Shown piece after piece: positions 34,240-47,800 of a stretch of 64,000 nt of DNA. The notes below the pieces were generated by a model. The model ran no database searches, was not told the origin of the DNA, and was given only the letters and a program-made list of their open reading frames with translations. How positions within the stretch are numbered: position 1 is the first letter of the stretch; every line of letters starts with the position of its first letter. This DNA comes from Cruorifilaria tuberocauda (taxonomy: Eukaryota; Nematoda; Chromadorea; Rhabditida; Onchocercidae), in contig JABVXU010000037.1 in NCBI GenBank assembly GCA_013365365.1, forward strand, positions 62,001 through 126,000. Reading direction: 5' to 3'. A program made the translations under genes and the position numbers.

Positions 34240-37200
34240 TTCCGTTTCTACTTTCCTTGTTTACTTTTCCGAAATTCTAATTGAAGTATAAAATTTCTGC
34301 TTATCTGTGTTAGGAAGAAAAATCAGTGGTTTTGAACAATTTATTTATATTTAATTCACGAATTGAATAACTGGCAGATTTTTAGCGGAATAATAGCAGT
34401 TTTCAAATAACAGTGCAAATTAATAGCAAAAATAACATCAGATCGATAAGGTCAAATGTTGACCTTTCCACTTTTTTCGTCTTGAAAATACTCGTATCAA
34501 TCAATTATCGTAGTGACAGCAACAATGTTGTTGTTGTTATTGTTGCGTTAACGATAGTATATTAGCAGTAGGAGGAAATAAACAAACAACCACCTGCGTG
34601 ATATGACCAATCAAGAGAAGATGCAAAGTGCCATTGAGGTTGGAAAGTGAATTTGGCTAAGAGATACCGATGACAACGATAACGACGATAACGATGACGA
34701 GGAGGAGGACAGGGAGGACGACGTTGTTGTAAAGCCATCCATCCATCGAATGTGTGACAATGACGCCATCTGGAGAATGGAAAGGAGGTGCCAATGACAC
34801 CAATAATACGTGCGCTGGTGATGACGATGCTGATACTGATAATAATGATGGCGGTATTGTCTGATTGGAAAAGATAATAATAATTCCATGAAATATCGAT
34901 TCATATTGAAACAATCATTTGATTTAACAAAATGATTTCTTTTGAATTTTGTGAGTGAGAAAAAGTAACGTCAAAATTTCAACCAGTTTTATACTTTAAT
35001 TGCAGGAAAAGACAGAAAATAGTTAAAGTTCTGACAACAAAAAATGATTTATTCTCCAATAAGAACTCTTTAATTAATAAGAATTTTATTTTGTTTTAGA
35101 GTGAAGTGATTTCAAATCTTTCCACCTGAGTTGATTGAGAGAGAGAGAGAGAGGTAAAGGTATCAGACAATATCTGATGTGATCTTGACAAATATCAACA
35201 ATATTCTTTCTTTTTCAAGAGAAAATTTTGTAGCAAGGTGATTGGAAACAATTAATAACCTTTGTCTTCTTTTTCTTCAGAAATCTGAGAGAGTGGTGGG
35301 TTTATAAAATTATAATGATAATCCTTAAATTATTGCAATTATGAACTTGCTGGCGAATAATGTAATAGTAAAAGTTTCAATAATTATGTTATCATTTAAA
35401 GGTAAAACCAGAATACGTACGTACTACGTGTAAAATTAAGATGCGAGTTGGTTATTGCAGTTTCCGATCAAAATTATTGTATTTCGAAAGAATTAATGAG
35501 AATTGTCATCATATCATTACTCATGGAAATTACTGAAATGTATAAATATAATTATTCGAATAATAAAATGCAAAGAGTTGCTTTAGATCCAGAATTATTG
35601 AATAAAATGTGCGAGTAGATGGAGACTGTTTGGAATTTTAAATTCAAAATCAGAAAGCATGCTAATGTTAAATAATTTCGTTACTAATTAAGTCATTCCG
35701 AATCAAATTTAAATGAGGAAATTCAAATTATCTGCTCAGAACAAATATTTTCTTCCTTTTCTGATAGAGGGAATTTTCCTCTCTGTTTATTTTTTCATCT
35801 TTTAACATAAGATGAAGCCCTCTTTTTCCCTCCCCTGCTTTTGCCTCCCACCAGGGAAAAAACTGCCAAATATCTCAGAAGATCTCGCTTTCTTCTTTAT
35901 GCCAAAGTAAGCAAACAGATTACTGTAGTCAAATTCATAAAAGTGAAGAAAATTCTACTTAAGTATTGCACATTTATTTAGTATGTGTTACATAAATTAA
36001 CAATTATTTGCGCTTATTTTAATGAAAAAAGTTGATATTTAGTTGCAATATGATCAAATCTTATATTCTTTAACATATTTAACAGCCTGATAAACGATTA
36101 TTCGAATTAAAGGAATGATATCTTGGAAGAGAAAGAAATTTTAAACTTCGCATGAAATTTTGAGAGAACAGAATTTATCAGCCTAACTAATTTATGATTC
36201 AAATTTTTTTTCGCTTTGTGATTTCAATAATTTCATTTTAAATAAAGTATACGAGTGAAAATTTCATTGATGAATTTCAAAAATCAAAGAGAAGTAGGGA
36301 ATGTAAAATTTTCAAGCACTAAAAGAAGAAAGTTGAATACAAGAAAAAAAAACGAAATTCCATATTTGGAGTTTTAACGGATGAAATTCTTTAGAAAAGG
36401 AAGAAAACGAAAATACGACAAAATTTTATGAAAATTTTTTGGATAAAAAAATAAACAAGAAAGATGAAGAAAATTCAAAGGGGCAATTATATGAAATAGG
36501 TTTCGTGTCAAATTCATGGAATTCATTTCGTTTTCTTCCGTCTTATGATTTTTCGGAAATAAGAAAATAAGATTTAATATTTCGCTAGTATAATTGAAAA
36601 TATATAATGATTTATTCAAATGAAATAATTTGCTTGTCCTTCTTGATTTCTTTCTTTGTAAAATTTATCACTTCCTTTTCATTCAAATTCATTTCTCTTT
36701 CTCTTTCTCTCTCTTATTTATTCTCCCTTTTTCTACAAATAAATCTGAAATCCGTCACGGAATTCTTCTCTCTCTCTTTTCTTTCTAATTTTACAATTTC
36801 ATTTCATCGAAACATTTTAAAACCTATCAAAACAAACAAAAGAATTCTCGATCTTCTTAAAAGAATAGGATTTCCATGCAAAGCTATGCTACAATTCTTT
36901 TGCTTTCATCATTTCCCCTTTCCTGTCGAAAGGAAAGAAAAAAAATGCAACAAAAAATTTCCTGAATCTGAGCCTGAATCCGCATCTCTTTCTCCTGAAT
37001 CGTTCCATCTATTTAATTTTATCAAGAAGGTATTCGATGTTAATTAGCCAAGAATTTCTTTTAAATTAAATTTACTGGAGAAGGATAAGTTACAATCTGG
37101 AAGAGGAAAGATTCATTATCACTGAAAAACGACCACTGATACCTGTTAATCCTTGAGAAAACAATTCTGACAAAAACTGATGAATCCCAAGCAAAAACCT

Positions 37201-40200
37201 TAATTAGCCTTACTCTTCACAAGAATTCCCTTTCATACCTTTTTTCGTATTTTTTTGCTCCATGTCCAGATTATTGGAATTGATTTTATCTAAAGGACCA
37301 AATTTTTTTCTCAATTGTATCGTTTCCGTTGGTTTTTTTGTAACTTACTTTCCATGACAAACTATTCATTTGCAATTACAGTAAATTCATTAGAAAATAT
37401 TCGCCTCATTCTTTCGGGAAATGCTAAGTACGCATTTCAATAATTTGAGGCTTTTGAGCTTTTGAGCTTGAAGTATTCATTTTCATCAAATAAAGTCAAA
37501 AATTCCATCTTGCGTGTAGGAAAGAGGAAATTGAGTAATTAATTAAAAGAGTGATGCCAAGTAAAAACCGGCCTTAATTAATTAAAAATGTAATACACCA
37601 TTCGAAGTTTTGCTGATTTCTTCACTAAATTGTAATATAATATCAGTAATTTATGACATAACAGCAGTAACGTGATTGATAACAAAAAATAATAATGATA
37701 ATTATGATAACAGCTGTAAGTGCATATCAAAATGATGCAATAATTAAACGATCGCTTATATTTTCATATTGCTCAATATTAATAACTGAACTGAACTCAT
37801 TAAACTTATTCAGACTGTCTCGATTTTGCATTGTTAAATTTTGAGAGCGAATTCGAAACTTGCAAAGTTAGACGAAAAGCGAAAAAAGTAAATAATTTGT
37901 TTGAGACTTAGTTTAATTGATTACTTAATTCGAGACATTTCCCAATTGCTATAGTTATTTGACATTTAACTACAGATTTTTATTTCCACTTAACTTTCCT
38001 TCCTCACTCAATTCCGGTTGAAAAAGAGTTGAATGGAAATGAAATAATTATATATTCAATAATACAATACATTTTATAGATAATTAAACATTTAGTCAGG
38101 CAAGGAACATGCATATCATGTATTTCTTTGAGAGAAACTGCATAGTTATTCTGAAAAAGTTACTTAATTTGAATATCGTTCAAACGTTTCTAATTCTTTC
38201 GCTATCAGCAAAAGCAAAAAATGTACAGAAATAATGTGCATTATATTTTTCAGGGAACTTTTCTATTTAAATATATAGAAATTGTCACTAAATTAAATTT
38301 TTTTGTTGAAAATGTTATGAATTGAAAAGTTAACAAATGTCGACTTTTGATCAGAAAGGTAAATTGAGTGCAGCCAAATGGTCCATATGATAATGGATGA
38401 ACACTGGAAATTTCCTGACGAATGAAAAAACTATTTGAAAAATACTTTTCTTCCTTTTTTCCTCTCATTTCTTTCAAAAATTACTTGAACTCAAAGATAA
38501 CGATCAAATGATGATAATGTGTATGATAGACAAGGCAAATAATTGTCGAGAAAGTTCAAATTAAATAACCTTCATTAATACTTCGCTAATATTTCTCAGC
38601 TATTAACTTTAACATCTCCTTTTGCTCTATTTTATTTGAATATATAGCTTAATGAGTCTGAAAGTGAGAAGTTAGAGCACTATGAAAGTAAATTACATGA
38701 TATAAATTCCTGCTGAAGCTATTGTCCCTCAGGTTAAAGGTTAAAAGGTAGCAGAAGTGAATCAAAAGAAAAAGAAGAATTAAAAGGAAAGAATGAAAGG
38801 GTTGAAAAATTATAGTATTAATCTATCACTTTATTGAATGCATGAATTATCATGCCTATCAAATCTGCAGTATTACCAACTTTTTATTGAGAATTATTGT
38901 TTCGCTAGAGTTGAACTGATACATTAATATTGACTAATTAATTTATTAAAATGAGTCAGCCGTCATTTAGGAATAAAGCAAAATGTCATTTGAAATTTTT
39001 GAAATCTGACTTTAAATCTTATTTTTTTTTAATTTAAGAAAAAACTGATTAATTGAAATGTTTTGAAACAAATTCCATTAATGAAAAGGACAAAATGATG
39101 ACAGTAAATCGATTATTTGTTTGATTTTTAATTGTTCGAAGGGAATTTGGAATGCTACTAGAAGGCATCAAATCTAAGCTAAATTAATTAATCAATTATT
39201 GATAATTAAGTAATTATTTTATATCAGTCATAAATAATATGCATAACAATTGAATCAATCTGTAATTGATTTATTTGTTTAAACCTTACTGGAATTCGAA
39301 ATTCAATAGTTCAAATATTTGATTTGAGTTGTACGCTTTTTTCCTTAGAAATTAAAAAAATTTTTCATAATTTTAACCATCGATTTTTCAAAAAAGCTAA
39401 TATTTAATCACTCGAAGTTTTTAAAATGGACCCTACAAGAACTCGAATTCACTAAAACTAGCAGATATTCTCGGAAACTTAATTAAAAATTAATTAAATC
39501 AGGTTTTTTCCTTTAGTAAAAATTAAAATGCGCTAAGACTACTTTTAAATCAAATTGTTTAAGGGACTTTTTTGTCTGATGCAAATTGGTAGTGTTAGAT
39601 GCTAGAATCCAAATAAGTTTCAAATTGATCTGTTTCCAACTAACATGAAAATTGGTCGATAAGAAAACAATTTGTTAATTTATCATGGTCCCATCACCTC
39701 CAGATCACAGCTCGAAAATTTTGTCATATTTTCAATAGCTATATTTTGCGATTGTTGCTATATTAGTTTTACATTTAGCGCATTGATTGATTGATTTTGG
39801 ATTCGATCGTCGTGCAAGATTTTTTCCGATGAAATTTACTCAATGAACAATGAAATGTCAACAAACTTTTAAAAAGAATTTAACTTTTCGAAAGTTCAAC
39901 TTCTTGAAAAAACATTGACGAATTTCTTTAAAATTTCGAATTTCTGTTTGCAAAGATTAGTAAGTAAAAATTTATTCTGAGAAAAAAGAGAAAAGTTATA
40001 ATTTATAATAAAATTTTCTTAAATTTTTAGTTGCACTAAATTACGGGAGAAGATAGATAATATTAGATGGGAAAGATTTTAGAAATAAAAGAGAAAATGA
40101 AGAGGACAGGAAAGAAGAATCAGATTAAATTTACTGTTTATGGCTCATAGTTCGCGTGAACAAGTGAGTTGTCGTAATTAGTGGAAAATATCGGGATAGA

Positions 40201-41061
40201 GAGATATGCGGGAGAGAAGGAATTTGTCGAATCGTTATATTGATTATCATGTCGGATTGATTTGAATCATTTACAGGTATGAGTGATAAATTTCATGAAA
40301 GCCTAATGAAATTTTCGTTTTTAATGAACATGATCATTTTGTTTAATTAACTTCGTTTTTTGCATGGTTTCCTTTAATTTTTTTTAGATTACTTTCCTTC
40401 CTTTTTGAATTTACTGTTTTACTTAATTATTATTTCAATTCTATTTTAACTGACTTTTGAAAATGACGTGTGTTATCATCTTTTCAGAGTTACGTGTGTC
40501 GAAGAGAGAAAGAAAATCATTTTCCCTTATCTGGGAAATATCGTAGCATCGTTTGCTACCTCAGAAAAATCTTTTCTGTTGTCTCGAGAAAGTACATTGA
40601 ATGAAGTGAAATACTGCTAAAGGATGAAGTGATAAGAAGTACACTGATCAGAATTACTGAGGAAGAAATCATTCCGAAGAACGGAGAAATTCGAAATTAG
40701 TCAATCAACAATTCCACCATTTAACCTAGAGAATTAACAAATTCACAAGATAAAAATTTCGAAATTTTATATTTTAGATAGGAAACCAAAAATCGATCAG
40801 TGCAACTTTTCTTATTTAAATGCGATAGCTAATCTTTAGCTTCTTGAATTCTTGAGAATTATCATTCTGGAAGGGTTGATCAATATTTTTAAGTTAATTT
40901 CCTGCTGGAATAATTCATCAAGTTCCTTTTCAAGCATTTATTGATTGCAATGATTGATCAATTCCCGCACTCCTATCAAGTTCAATATTGTGATGAAGGA
41001 TAGATGAAAGTTTTGCAAAGTATCCCAACTCAATGAGATCATGGATTCTCGGTCTGCTGTG
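34240..41061. other. Gene-poor stretch upstream of the channel gene
   Basis: The first 700 bases (34500-34870) are rich in GAT/GAC/GTT trinucleotide runs and create long but low-complexity frames on both strands. A GA repeat lies at 35137-35153. A 146-codon frame at 36607-37047 is pyrimidine-driven and has no motif (rejected). Otherwise I see AT-rich sequence without conserved exons. The proximal part should contain the channel promoter. Confidence 0.55.
35137..35153. repeat. (GA)n microsatellite
   Basis: Short GA dinucleotide run in non-coding sequence. Confidence 0.85.
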
Positions 41062-41143
41062 GGCGAGATGGCCGAGCGGTCTAAGGCGCTGGTTTAAGGC
41101 ACCAGTCTCTTCGGAGGCGTGGGTTCGAATCCCACTCTCGTCA
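41062..41143 (+). tRNA. tRNA-Leu (anticodon AAG)
   Basis: An 82-nt class II tRNA. The acceptor strands GGCGAGA and TCTCGTC pair, with one G-U, and leave discriminator A. The D-arm region carries the A-box TGGCCGAGCGG. The anticodon stem CTGGT/ACCAG encloses the loop TTAAGGC, giving anticodon AAG for CUU leucine codons. A variable arm (TCTCTTCGGAGGC) is present, and the T-arm GTGGG-TTCGAAT-CCCAC holds the B-box. There is no intron. A TTTT Pol III terminator lies about 8 nt downstream. The antisense open frame across it is a shadow of the tRNA. Confidence 0.97.
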
Positions 41144-41680
41144 ACTGGACTTTTCTTTCTGCTACATTTGTAATTTTTGATTGTCAAGTAATAGATAGGC
41201 AGCTAACAGTCTTATCGTTTAATTTCACAAATCGAATTCTTAAATATTTAAAATGACAACAGTCTGGCTTCCGAAGACTATAATGCTTTCGATTGTCTGA
41301 TCATTATTTTCGAAGTTCTGATTATCTATGTAATGTAAAAGTACTTTTATTCAGATTATTGCCGCTCACTGCGTTAATCTTAGGTTTTTAAACTTGGCTA
41401 ATAATTAGATCAAAAGGTTGCTCGATCGACGTTTTCAACATTTTTAACAGTTTTGCAACATTTGAATTCAGCCAGTAGCAGAATTACGTGGAAATTGTTA
41501 TGAAGTCAGGAATAAAAATTCTTGCTTGGCGTTGTATTATTTTCACTATTTTATACTAAAATTGCTGGAAATATTCATTATCTTTCTTGACGATTATATT
41601 TCGACATTTCTCGGCGGAAGGGATGTATGAAAATAAATTTTGAATACTTTCGACAAATTATTTACCTGTACTTAACTTAC
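41144..41680. other. Spacer after tRNA-Leu, nothing seen
   Basis: AT-rich sequence. I searched it for further exons of the minus-strand coiled-coil frame that starts at 41869 and found no convincing acceptor plus open frame. Confidence 0.5.
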
Positions 41681-41869
41681 TCTGAGCACACATTTTTCCT
41701 TCAACTCCAACCATGCTTTTCTTTCACTTTGATCGCTGCAAACTTTTTGCTTCAGTGCTTGCAATTTAACAATATTATCATGTTGTGCGGTTTGAAGGTT
41801 TCTGCATTTATTTGTTTGCTTTTCTAATTCGCTTATTCGCTCGCTAAATTTTTGGTATATTTCAGGCAT
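41681..41869 (-). CDS. Possible first exon of a small coiled-coil protein (uncertain)
   Basis: An ATG at 41869 opens 63 codons up to a strong donor (AGA|GTAAGTT). The peptide is Lys/Glu/Gln-rich with heptad-like leucines (YQKFSERISELEKQ, IVKLQALKQKVC, WLELKEKC), and it predicts as one continuous coiled coil. Codon usage looks more gene-like than the surrounding sequence. Without splicing, the frame stops two codons after the donor. No downstream exon could be joined with confidence, and no protein family is recognised. It could be the start of a short gene, a remnant, or chance. Confidence 0.27.
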
Positions 41870-44800
41870 ATTTGTAAAACAAATTTACATTTAATTACAT
41901 TTATATATGCATATATTTATATATAATATATATTTATAAATTTATCATTTAATTCCTAAATTTATTGACTATCATTCATCACACAGGTTGTTCACGATGA
42001 CAGATCATTCACTATTGGTCATATCATTCACTTAACACAATTTTGGCTTATCTTTTAACCACAGTTGATTTTCCAAACGGTTTCTTTCTTATACCTAAAA
42101 GTGATTAAATGAATAAATTACTACTCCTAAAATCCTGAAATGTATTAAGAAAAAAAATCCAAAGTTTGAAAATTGAAGTATATTTTATTGGCGATTCTAT
42201 CAGTGGATATTTATTTCAGTCCTTTCAATTGAGTGATCATCCTTATCTCAAATATTTTTATTATAGCAGTTGGGATATTATGAACTTCTTTAATAATACA
42301 TGAATTTCAATTTTAATCAATCAATTATTATATTTCAAACTGCATCCAATCCATTATTGGAAATGTGATCAGGACTTTTTTCTTGATTTTAAAAGATCAA
42401 TTTATGGATTAACTATTCTTAATTTGATTAATAATCTTAATTCCCCATTCTATGTAATGAGGAACTATAAGAGAATTGCCCTTTGTTTTTCTAATTCATA
42501 AATGATTCACAAATATAAATGAGGTAAAAGGAAGTGCAAGCAGACATAAAAGCAATCAAACATAAACAAACATAATGAGAAGCAGAGAAGATCAGATGAT
42601 CCTTATCAGTGATAATATTATCGGCCAAACAGGTCAAACAGAATGGTTTGATAATTGCGCTTTCTTTCTCTTCAACGACAATCATTTCCAATGTATATTA
42701 CATCATTAGTTACGAATGTTGCATTGTCAAATGTCTTGATTATTTCAAGTTTTAATATGTAATTGAAATTTAATATATTTGTGGAAGATTTTCATTTTCA
42801 CTTAATTGTTCACTTTGATCAGCGCTATTACATCAATATGTTAAGTGTAAGATTGATGAAGCATTTGTTATATAAAGTACCATAAGTAATATTCGTACAA
42901 AAGCTATATAGAAATATACGTGAATGTAAGATTGACAAAGTATTTGTCATTAAAATGTTTGGAGCAGTATGATCCGTTTGAGATTCATTATAAGATACGT
43001 CAATCAGTTGCAATCATAAATTAGAAGCATTTATGAAAGCAAAAAAAGGAAATGATAATCCACAATTGACGTGTCCTACTGCTAATCTAAAAAGTTAAAA
43101 GCTATTAACCGTAACAGTGTAAATATTGTTAACATTACAAAGTATTTTTGCATAGGGATGTTAAATTTTTTCCCCTTATCTATTCAGTAACTTAGTGATA
43201 AGAATAACAAAAACATTCGAAATGCAATCGATAAAAGTAAAGAATAACTAACATAATATCACATAATTATTACATTATAATGTAACATTATCCAATCGTG
43301 CAATCATCTGATTATAAATATAATATATAGGAAATATACAATTATACGTACTTTGTCATTACTATAATTAAAATTATTAGCGTTGTATCTTTACAGTATT
43401 AATTTATAATAATCGTTTTATGCAACTGAAAACAGAAAAATTCATAAAAGAAGAAACATTTGAAATATTATTGAAATACTGTGAAATCATTGCGTTAAAT
43501 GTGAATATAACGAACCAACTACACAATGAAAACAAAAAGTTAAATAATTTTTAAATTTTATTTCTTATCAGTTTCGTGTTTACCATTCACGTCATTGATA
43601 TAAATTTAAATATTTGTTACAAGAAGATAGTTTGTAGGTTTAATTAATTAATGATTTAATGAATAAAACGTCATTGATTATTAATTCGATCAGATATGCT
43701 TAGTTACAGTATTCGATTAGTCAGATATCTTATTAATTAATCAGTAGCTTTTACTATCATATCAATAATAAATGGCTGATATATTTAAGAAGAAAAGGAA
43801 ATAAGAGCAATGAAGAATTAATTTATTAATTTCATTTCTATTAATGCATTTATGGTTCGATTTTCTTGACACTTCCAACAATTTGAAGGAAAACAAATTA
43901 AGGCTGAGAAAGGAAGCGAAATAGCCATAAACTGATTGGTCGATCGATCGACTCGGGTTCGATTCGATTCGATTCGATTCGATTCGATTTGATTTGATTT
44001 GATTTGCTTCTCACTCCTCAATGCTTCTTTCTCTTTCCACTCTAAGCGCTGTTTCCAATGTATCATTTGATTTTGGTTGAATTATTCGTTAAGAATAGAA
44101 AAAATTTCTTTTTCTTCTTCTCTCTCTTCTTTTCTCTGCTCTCTTCTCCGTTAGCATTCAAAAAAGCTAAAAAATTGTTTGATATGAAAATTCTGTTAAT
44201 TGACCAATTCTCCCTTTTCTTTTCTTTTCTTTCCTTTTAATGCTTTACACTAAAATTATTCTATTAATTAAAGGAATGAAATTAATTAGTAACCTTATAC
44301 ACCTTTTCAATTAAAAAATGTATATTGCGCATATTATAACAACAATCTCTCACTCTCTCTTTCTCTCCCATTCTCTTACTTTTCCTTGCTATTTCCTACA
44401 ATTCTAGATTTTCCTTTTTTTAAATTATTTTTATTTTCTACAAATTTATTATCACTCATCACTTTGATAAATTTTCATCAATTTTCGTCAATCAGTGTTA
44501 CTTACATTTTCTATGAAACTTTCTGTTATTTTGTTTGTCACTTCGTTCATGGCTTCATTGTTATTGCGTGATAAACCATTTCACTTCTGAAATTCATTAA
44601 TTAATTAATTTTCTCTTTCAAATTATTTCCCATAATAATAAATTCATCTTTCTGCTTCTTTCCACTTTTTCTCTTTTTTCTTACATCATAACAAACATAT
44701 ATTAATGTTTAGTAATTGCATTTTTCATAAATAATATTTTCCTGGGGAAAAACAATTTCAGTGATAATGATAATGATGATAATAACAGTAATGAAAGTTA

Positions 44801-47800
44801 AGTAAAGAATATTATTCTGCATTTATATTTTATCAGTTATTCCATAACTTCCTTTTAGCTTAACAAAATATTTTCCGCTGCCATTATTGTTATTGTGGTT
44901 GTTTATTATTATTAATTATTGCTTAATTTGGTGAGCAATAGTTAATAATAATAAACATTTAATATTGTTCAAATGAATTGAATCTCAATATGCTATTCAT
45001 TCCCTTTTTAAAATTTTCCAAATGTATTAACGATGTTTATCGATGTTATCGTTGACTTATATGTTTCTTCTCATTAATGTAAGCATGTCGAAATCTTTCT
45101 ATTTCATAATTTCCCAAATTTTACATGCTCTACTGATAAATTAAATTATCGCATATGATTTTTCCTCACACTATCAAGTAAAACCGGTTAATTCGATAGT
45201 AACTTGTTATCGAAAAGCGATCTGATCAATAACTTTTAGTTAATTACCTATCAAAGTATAGTACCATTCCTATAACATTTGAAATCTTTCTATCTCATTT
45301 CATTTAAACTTTGTCAAATATCCTATATCCTATCGATGAACCATTGCATGTAATCAAATTGATCTAAGGAAAAACAATAGCACAATGCATTGCAATTTTA
45401 ATTAAGCATAAGGATCCTAATTTTGATTAGAAGTTTCTCCCTTTCCTTTTTTACTTTTTCATTCAGTCCGTTCACTGATCATTTTCCCAATCAATACATA
45501 TCAGTTTTCATTATCAGGAAAAAAGCTGTTTTGAATCATAATATACATCATTGCCATTCGTAACGTTATTTGCAAAAAATTAAAAACGAATAAAATTTAA
45601 TGAAATTGTCAGCGAAATCAATTTATTTATTCATTTTGGTAAGAGAGTCGGAAATTTTCATATTCAATCAAATTTTACAATTTTTTCGAAAAGTAAATGA
45701 AACGAATTCTTCCTTCCATTGGCAATAAGTGAACTGTTTGAGCTTTTTCCCTATGGAAAACGATTTCTTAACGTTTTTTTTGGTTATTATCTTTTTTTGC
45801 TGTAATACAAATATAACTTTAGAAAGCAAACTTGTTTGAATAATTTGAAATAAAATATTGGCATATTATTATTATTAGCGATAATTTTCCACGCACTTCA
45901 ATAAGAAAAGGAAAAAATTATATTCAATCAATTCAATTTTGTGTTTTCCAATAATTTCAATTTTATTTTTTCTCTTTCATTAACTAACTGCTCAAGCATT
46001 CAACTGAGATAAGACAAAATCATCACATCTTCCATGTGTTGTTGTTTGGTTTTTTTAAGATAAAAATATCTGTTTATATGAAATGATATCAAATTATTGA
46101 TAGTATTATTCTGCAGAAGTCTTATTTACCTTGGCAATCATTCTAATCCATGAAATAATTTCCATTCGTTTGGATAATTTTGAAAATTTGCTCTTTCTAA
46201 TCATTGACATTTCACTTCAGACAGGGTTTTTGACTATCACTTGTTATCAGTTGCAAAATCAATTTTCGAAGAGTCAGTTTCATTCAAATAATTGCTTTTA
46301 AAATTGCTTTAAAATATATCATATGATTCTGTTGAATGGAGAATCCATTTAATTTAGTTCTTCGTGTAGAAATTGGATCATCGAAATTAATATAAATTTT
46401 TTATTATCCTTAATATCGTTGAAAAATTATTTTATACCATTTTTTCCAAATCAATTCATTTCAAAACTGATTTTGCGCTTGTTTGAATTTTCCATTACAT
46501 TCTATCACACCATCGTAAGAAGTAAGTAAGCCTATGAACTTATAGTAGACTAAAATTTAATTTAAAAAGCGTATATTCAGATTTCTGTAAGCCATAGAAA
46601 AGTTATTTGTTTGATTTAGCTTCTGAGCATTTCATTCTAATTTTAATTTCTAACAAGTATTTCAGTTCAGTTACTTTTCATTTTCCTTTAAAAGATAAGA
46701 AGGAATAGAGAAGTAACAGAGAAGCGAAAAAACAATCAGTTATTTCTTGCAATCGGTTCATTGGAATGTTCGATGACAGCAATATGAAAATAAACTTTAA
46801 GCTAAAACACTCTCTCTTCCTATCAAATTTTCCTTCTTTCGCTTAATCACATTAGCATAAATTGCTCATTTTTTAATCGTTTATAAAATGTAATGTAAAC
46901 ATTTTATCAACAAAAACACTTTCTTCGGTCAATTCTCAATCGACAGATGCTATAATCTTATCATTATTTCACTATTAATGTTATTGTTACTGGAAGATAT
47001 CAGCGAATTATTGATCAAAAAGTTTCCTCTCATAGCTTTAAAATATGTATTATTGATTAAGTTGAAAAGTACAAAGTGTATTAGTAATGAATAATTTTGT
47101 AAGATTAGAATTGATTTAATAACTTTATGAGAAAAAGTCAGTCAAAATGAAATAGACAAGCGATAAAATGATAAAAGATAAATTCTATTCTTTACCTATT
47201 CAAATATTTAATTCAATAAGTTACAACTTAATTTATAATAATTCATTTAAAAATTGTATTAATTTTATCTTTAAAGGAATGAAAAAGTTTGAAGAGAAAA
47301 AATAATTGAAAGAAATAAATTTTGTTTTTATCATTTTTTTTAATACAAAATATAATAACTGTTACAACAAATCTTATCAATGAATATTTTAGCTGATAAA
47401 ATATTGATTGCAATCAAATCATCTTCCCCAATTAAGATGATATTTATGAAGAGAAAAAAGTTAGAAATTAGTTTATTTGCTAACAAAGTTCTGATTTTAA
47501 GAAATTAAAGACAATTAATTGATAATCAAGCATATTTTGGATCTGCAAGAACATTAAGCTACCATTTATGCTTCGTAAGTGTACAATTTATTCATTAATT
47601 AGAAAAAAGAAATGTTATTAAATTTTATTTCATGTAATTTTTGAATTCATTTCATTTATAAATTTGATAAATATTATGCAAATGATAAAATGCAAATGAC
47701 AAATGACATGTTTCAGTATTATATGCTATAATTATTATAAGCTTCTTCAAGTTTTTTTTCTGTTTTTTGATTTGATTTTTTTAATTAATGAAAAATCGAT

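Noticed and set aside
34611..34914. 97- and 85-codon overlapping minus-strand frames
   Set aside because: Both arise from GAT/GAC/GTT trinucleotide runs, in two frames at once, with low-complexity products.
36607..37047. 146-codon plus-strand open frame
   Set aside because: It is driven by pyrimidine-rich (TTC/TCT) sequence, which rarely makes stop codons. The product is low-complexity Phe/Ser/Leu with no motif and no splice context.
40930..41187. 85-codon minus-strand frame with the peptide SGIRTHASEETGALNQRL
   Set aside because: This is the antisense of tRNA-Leu, a well-known annotation artefact.
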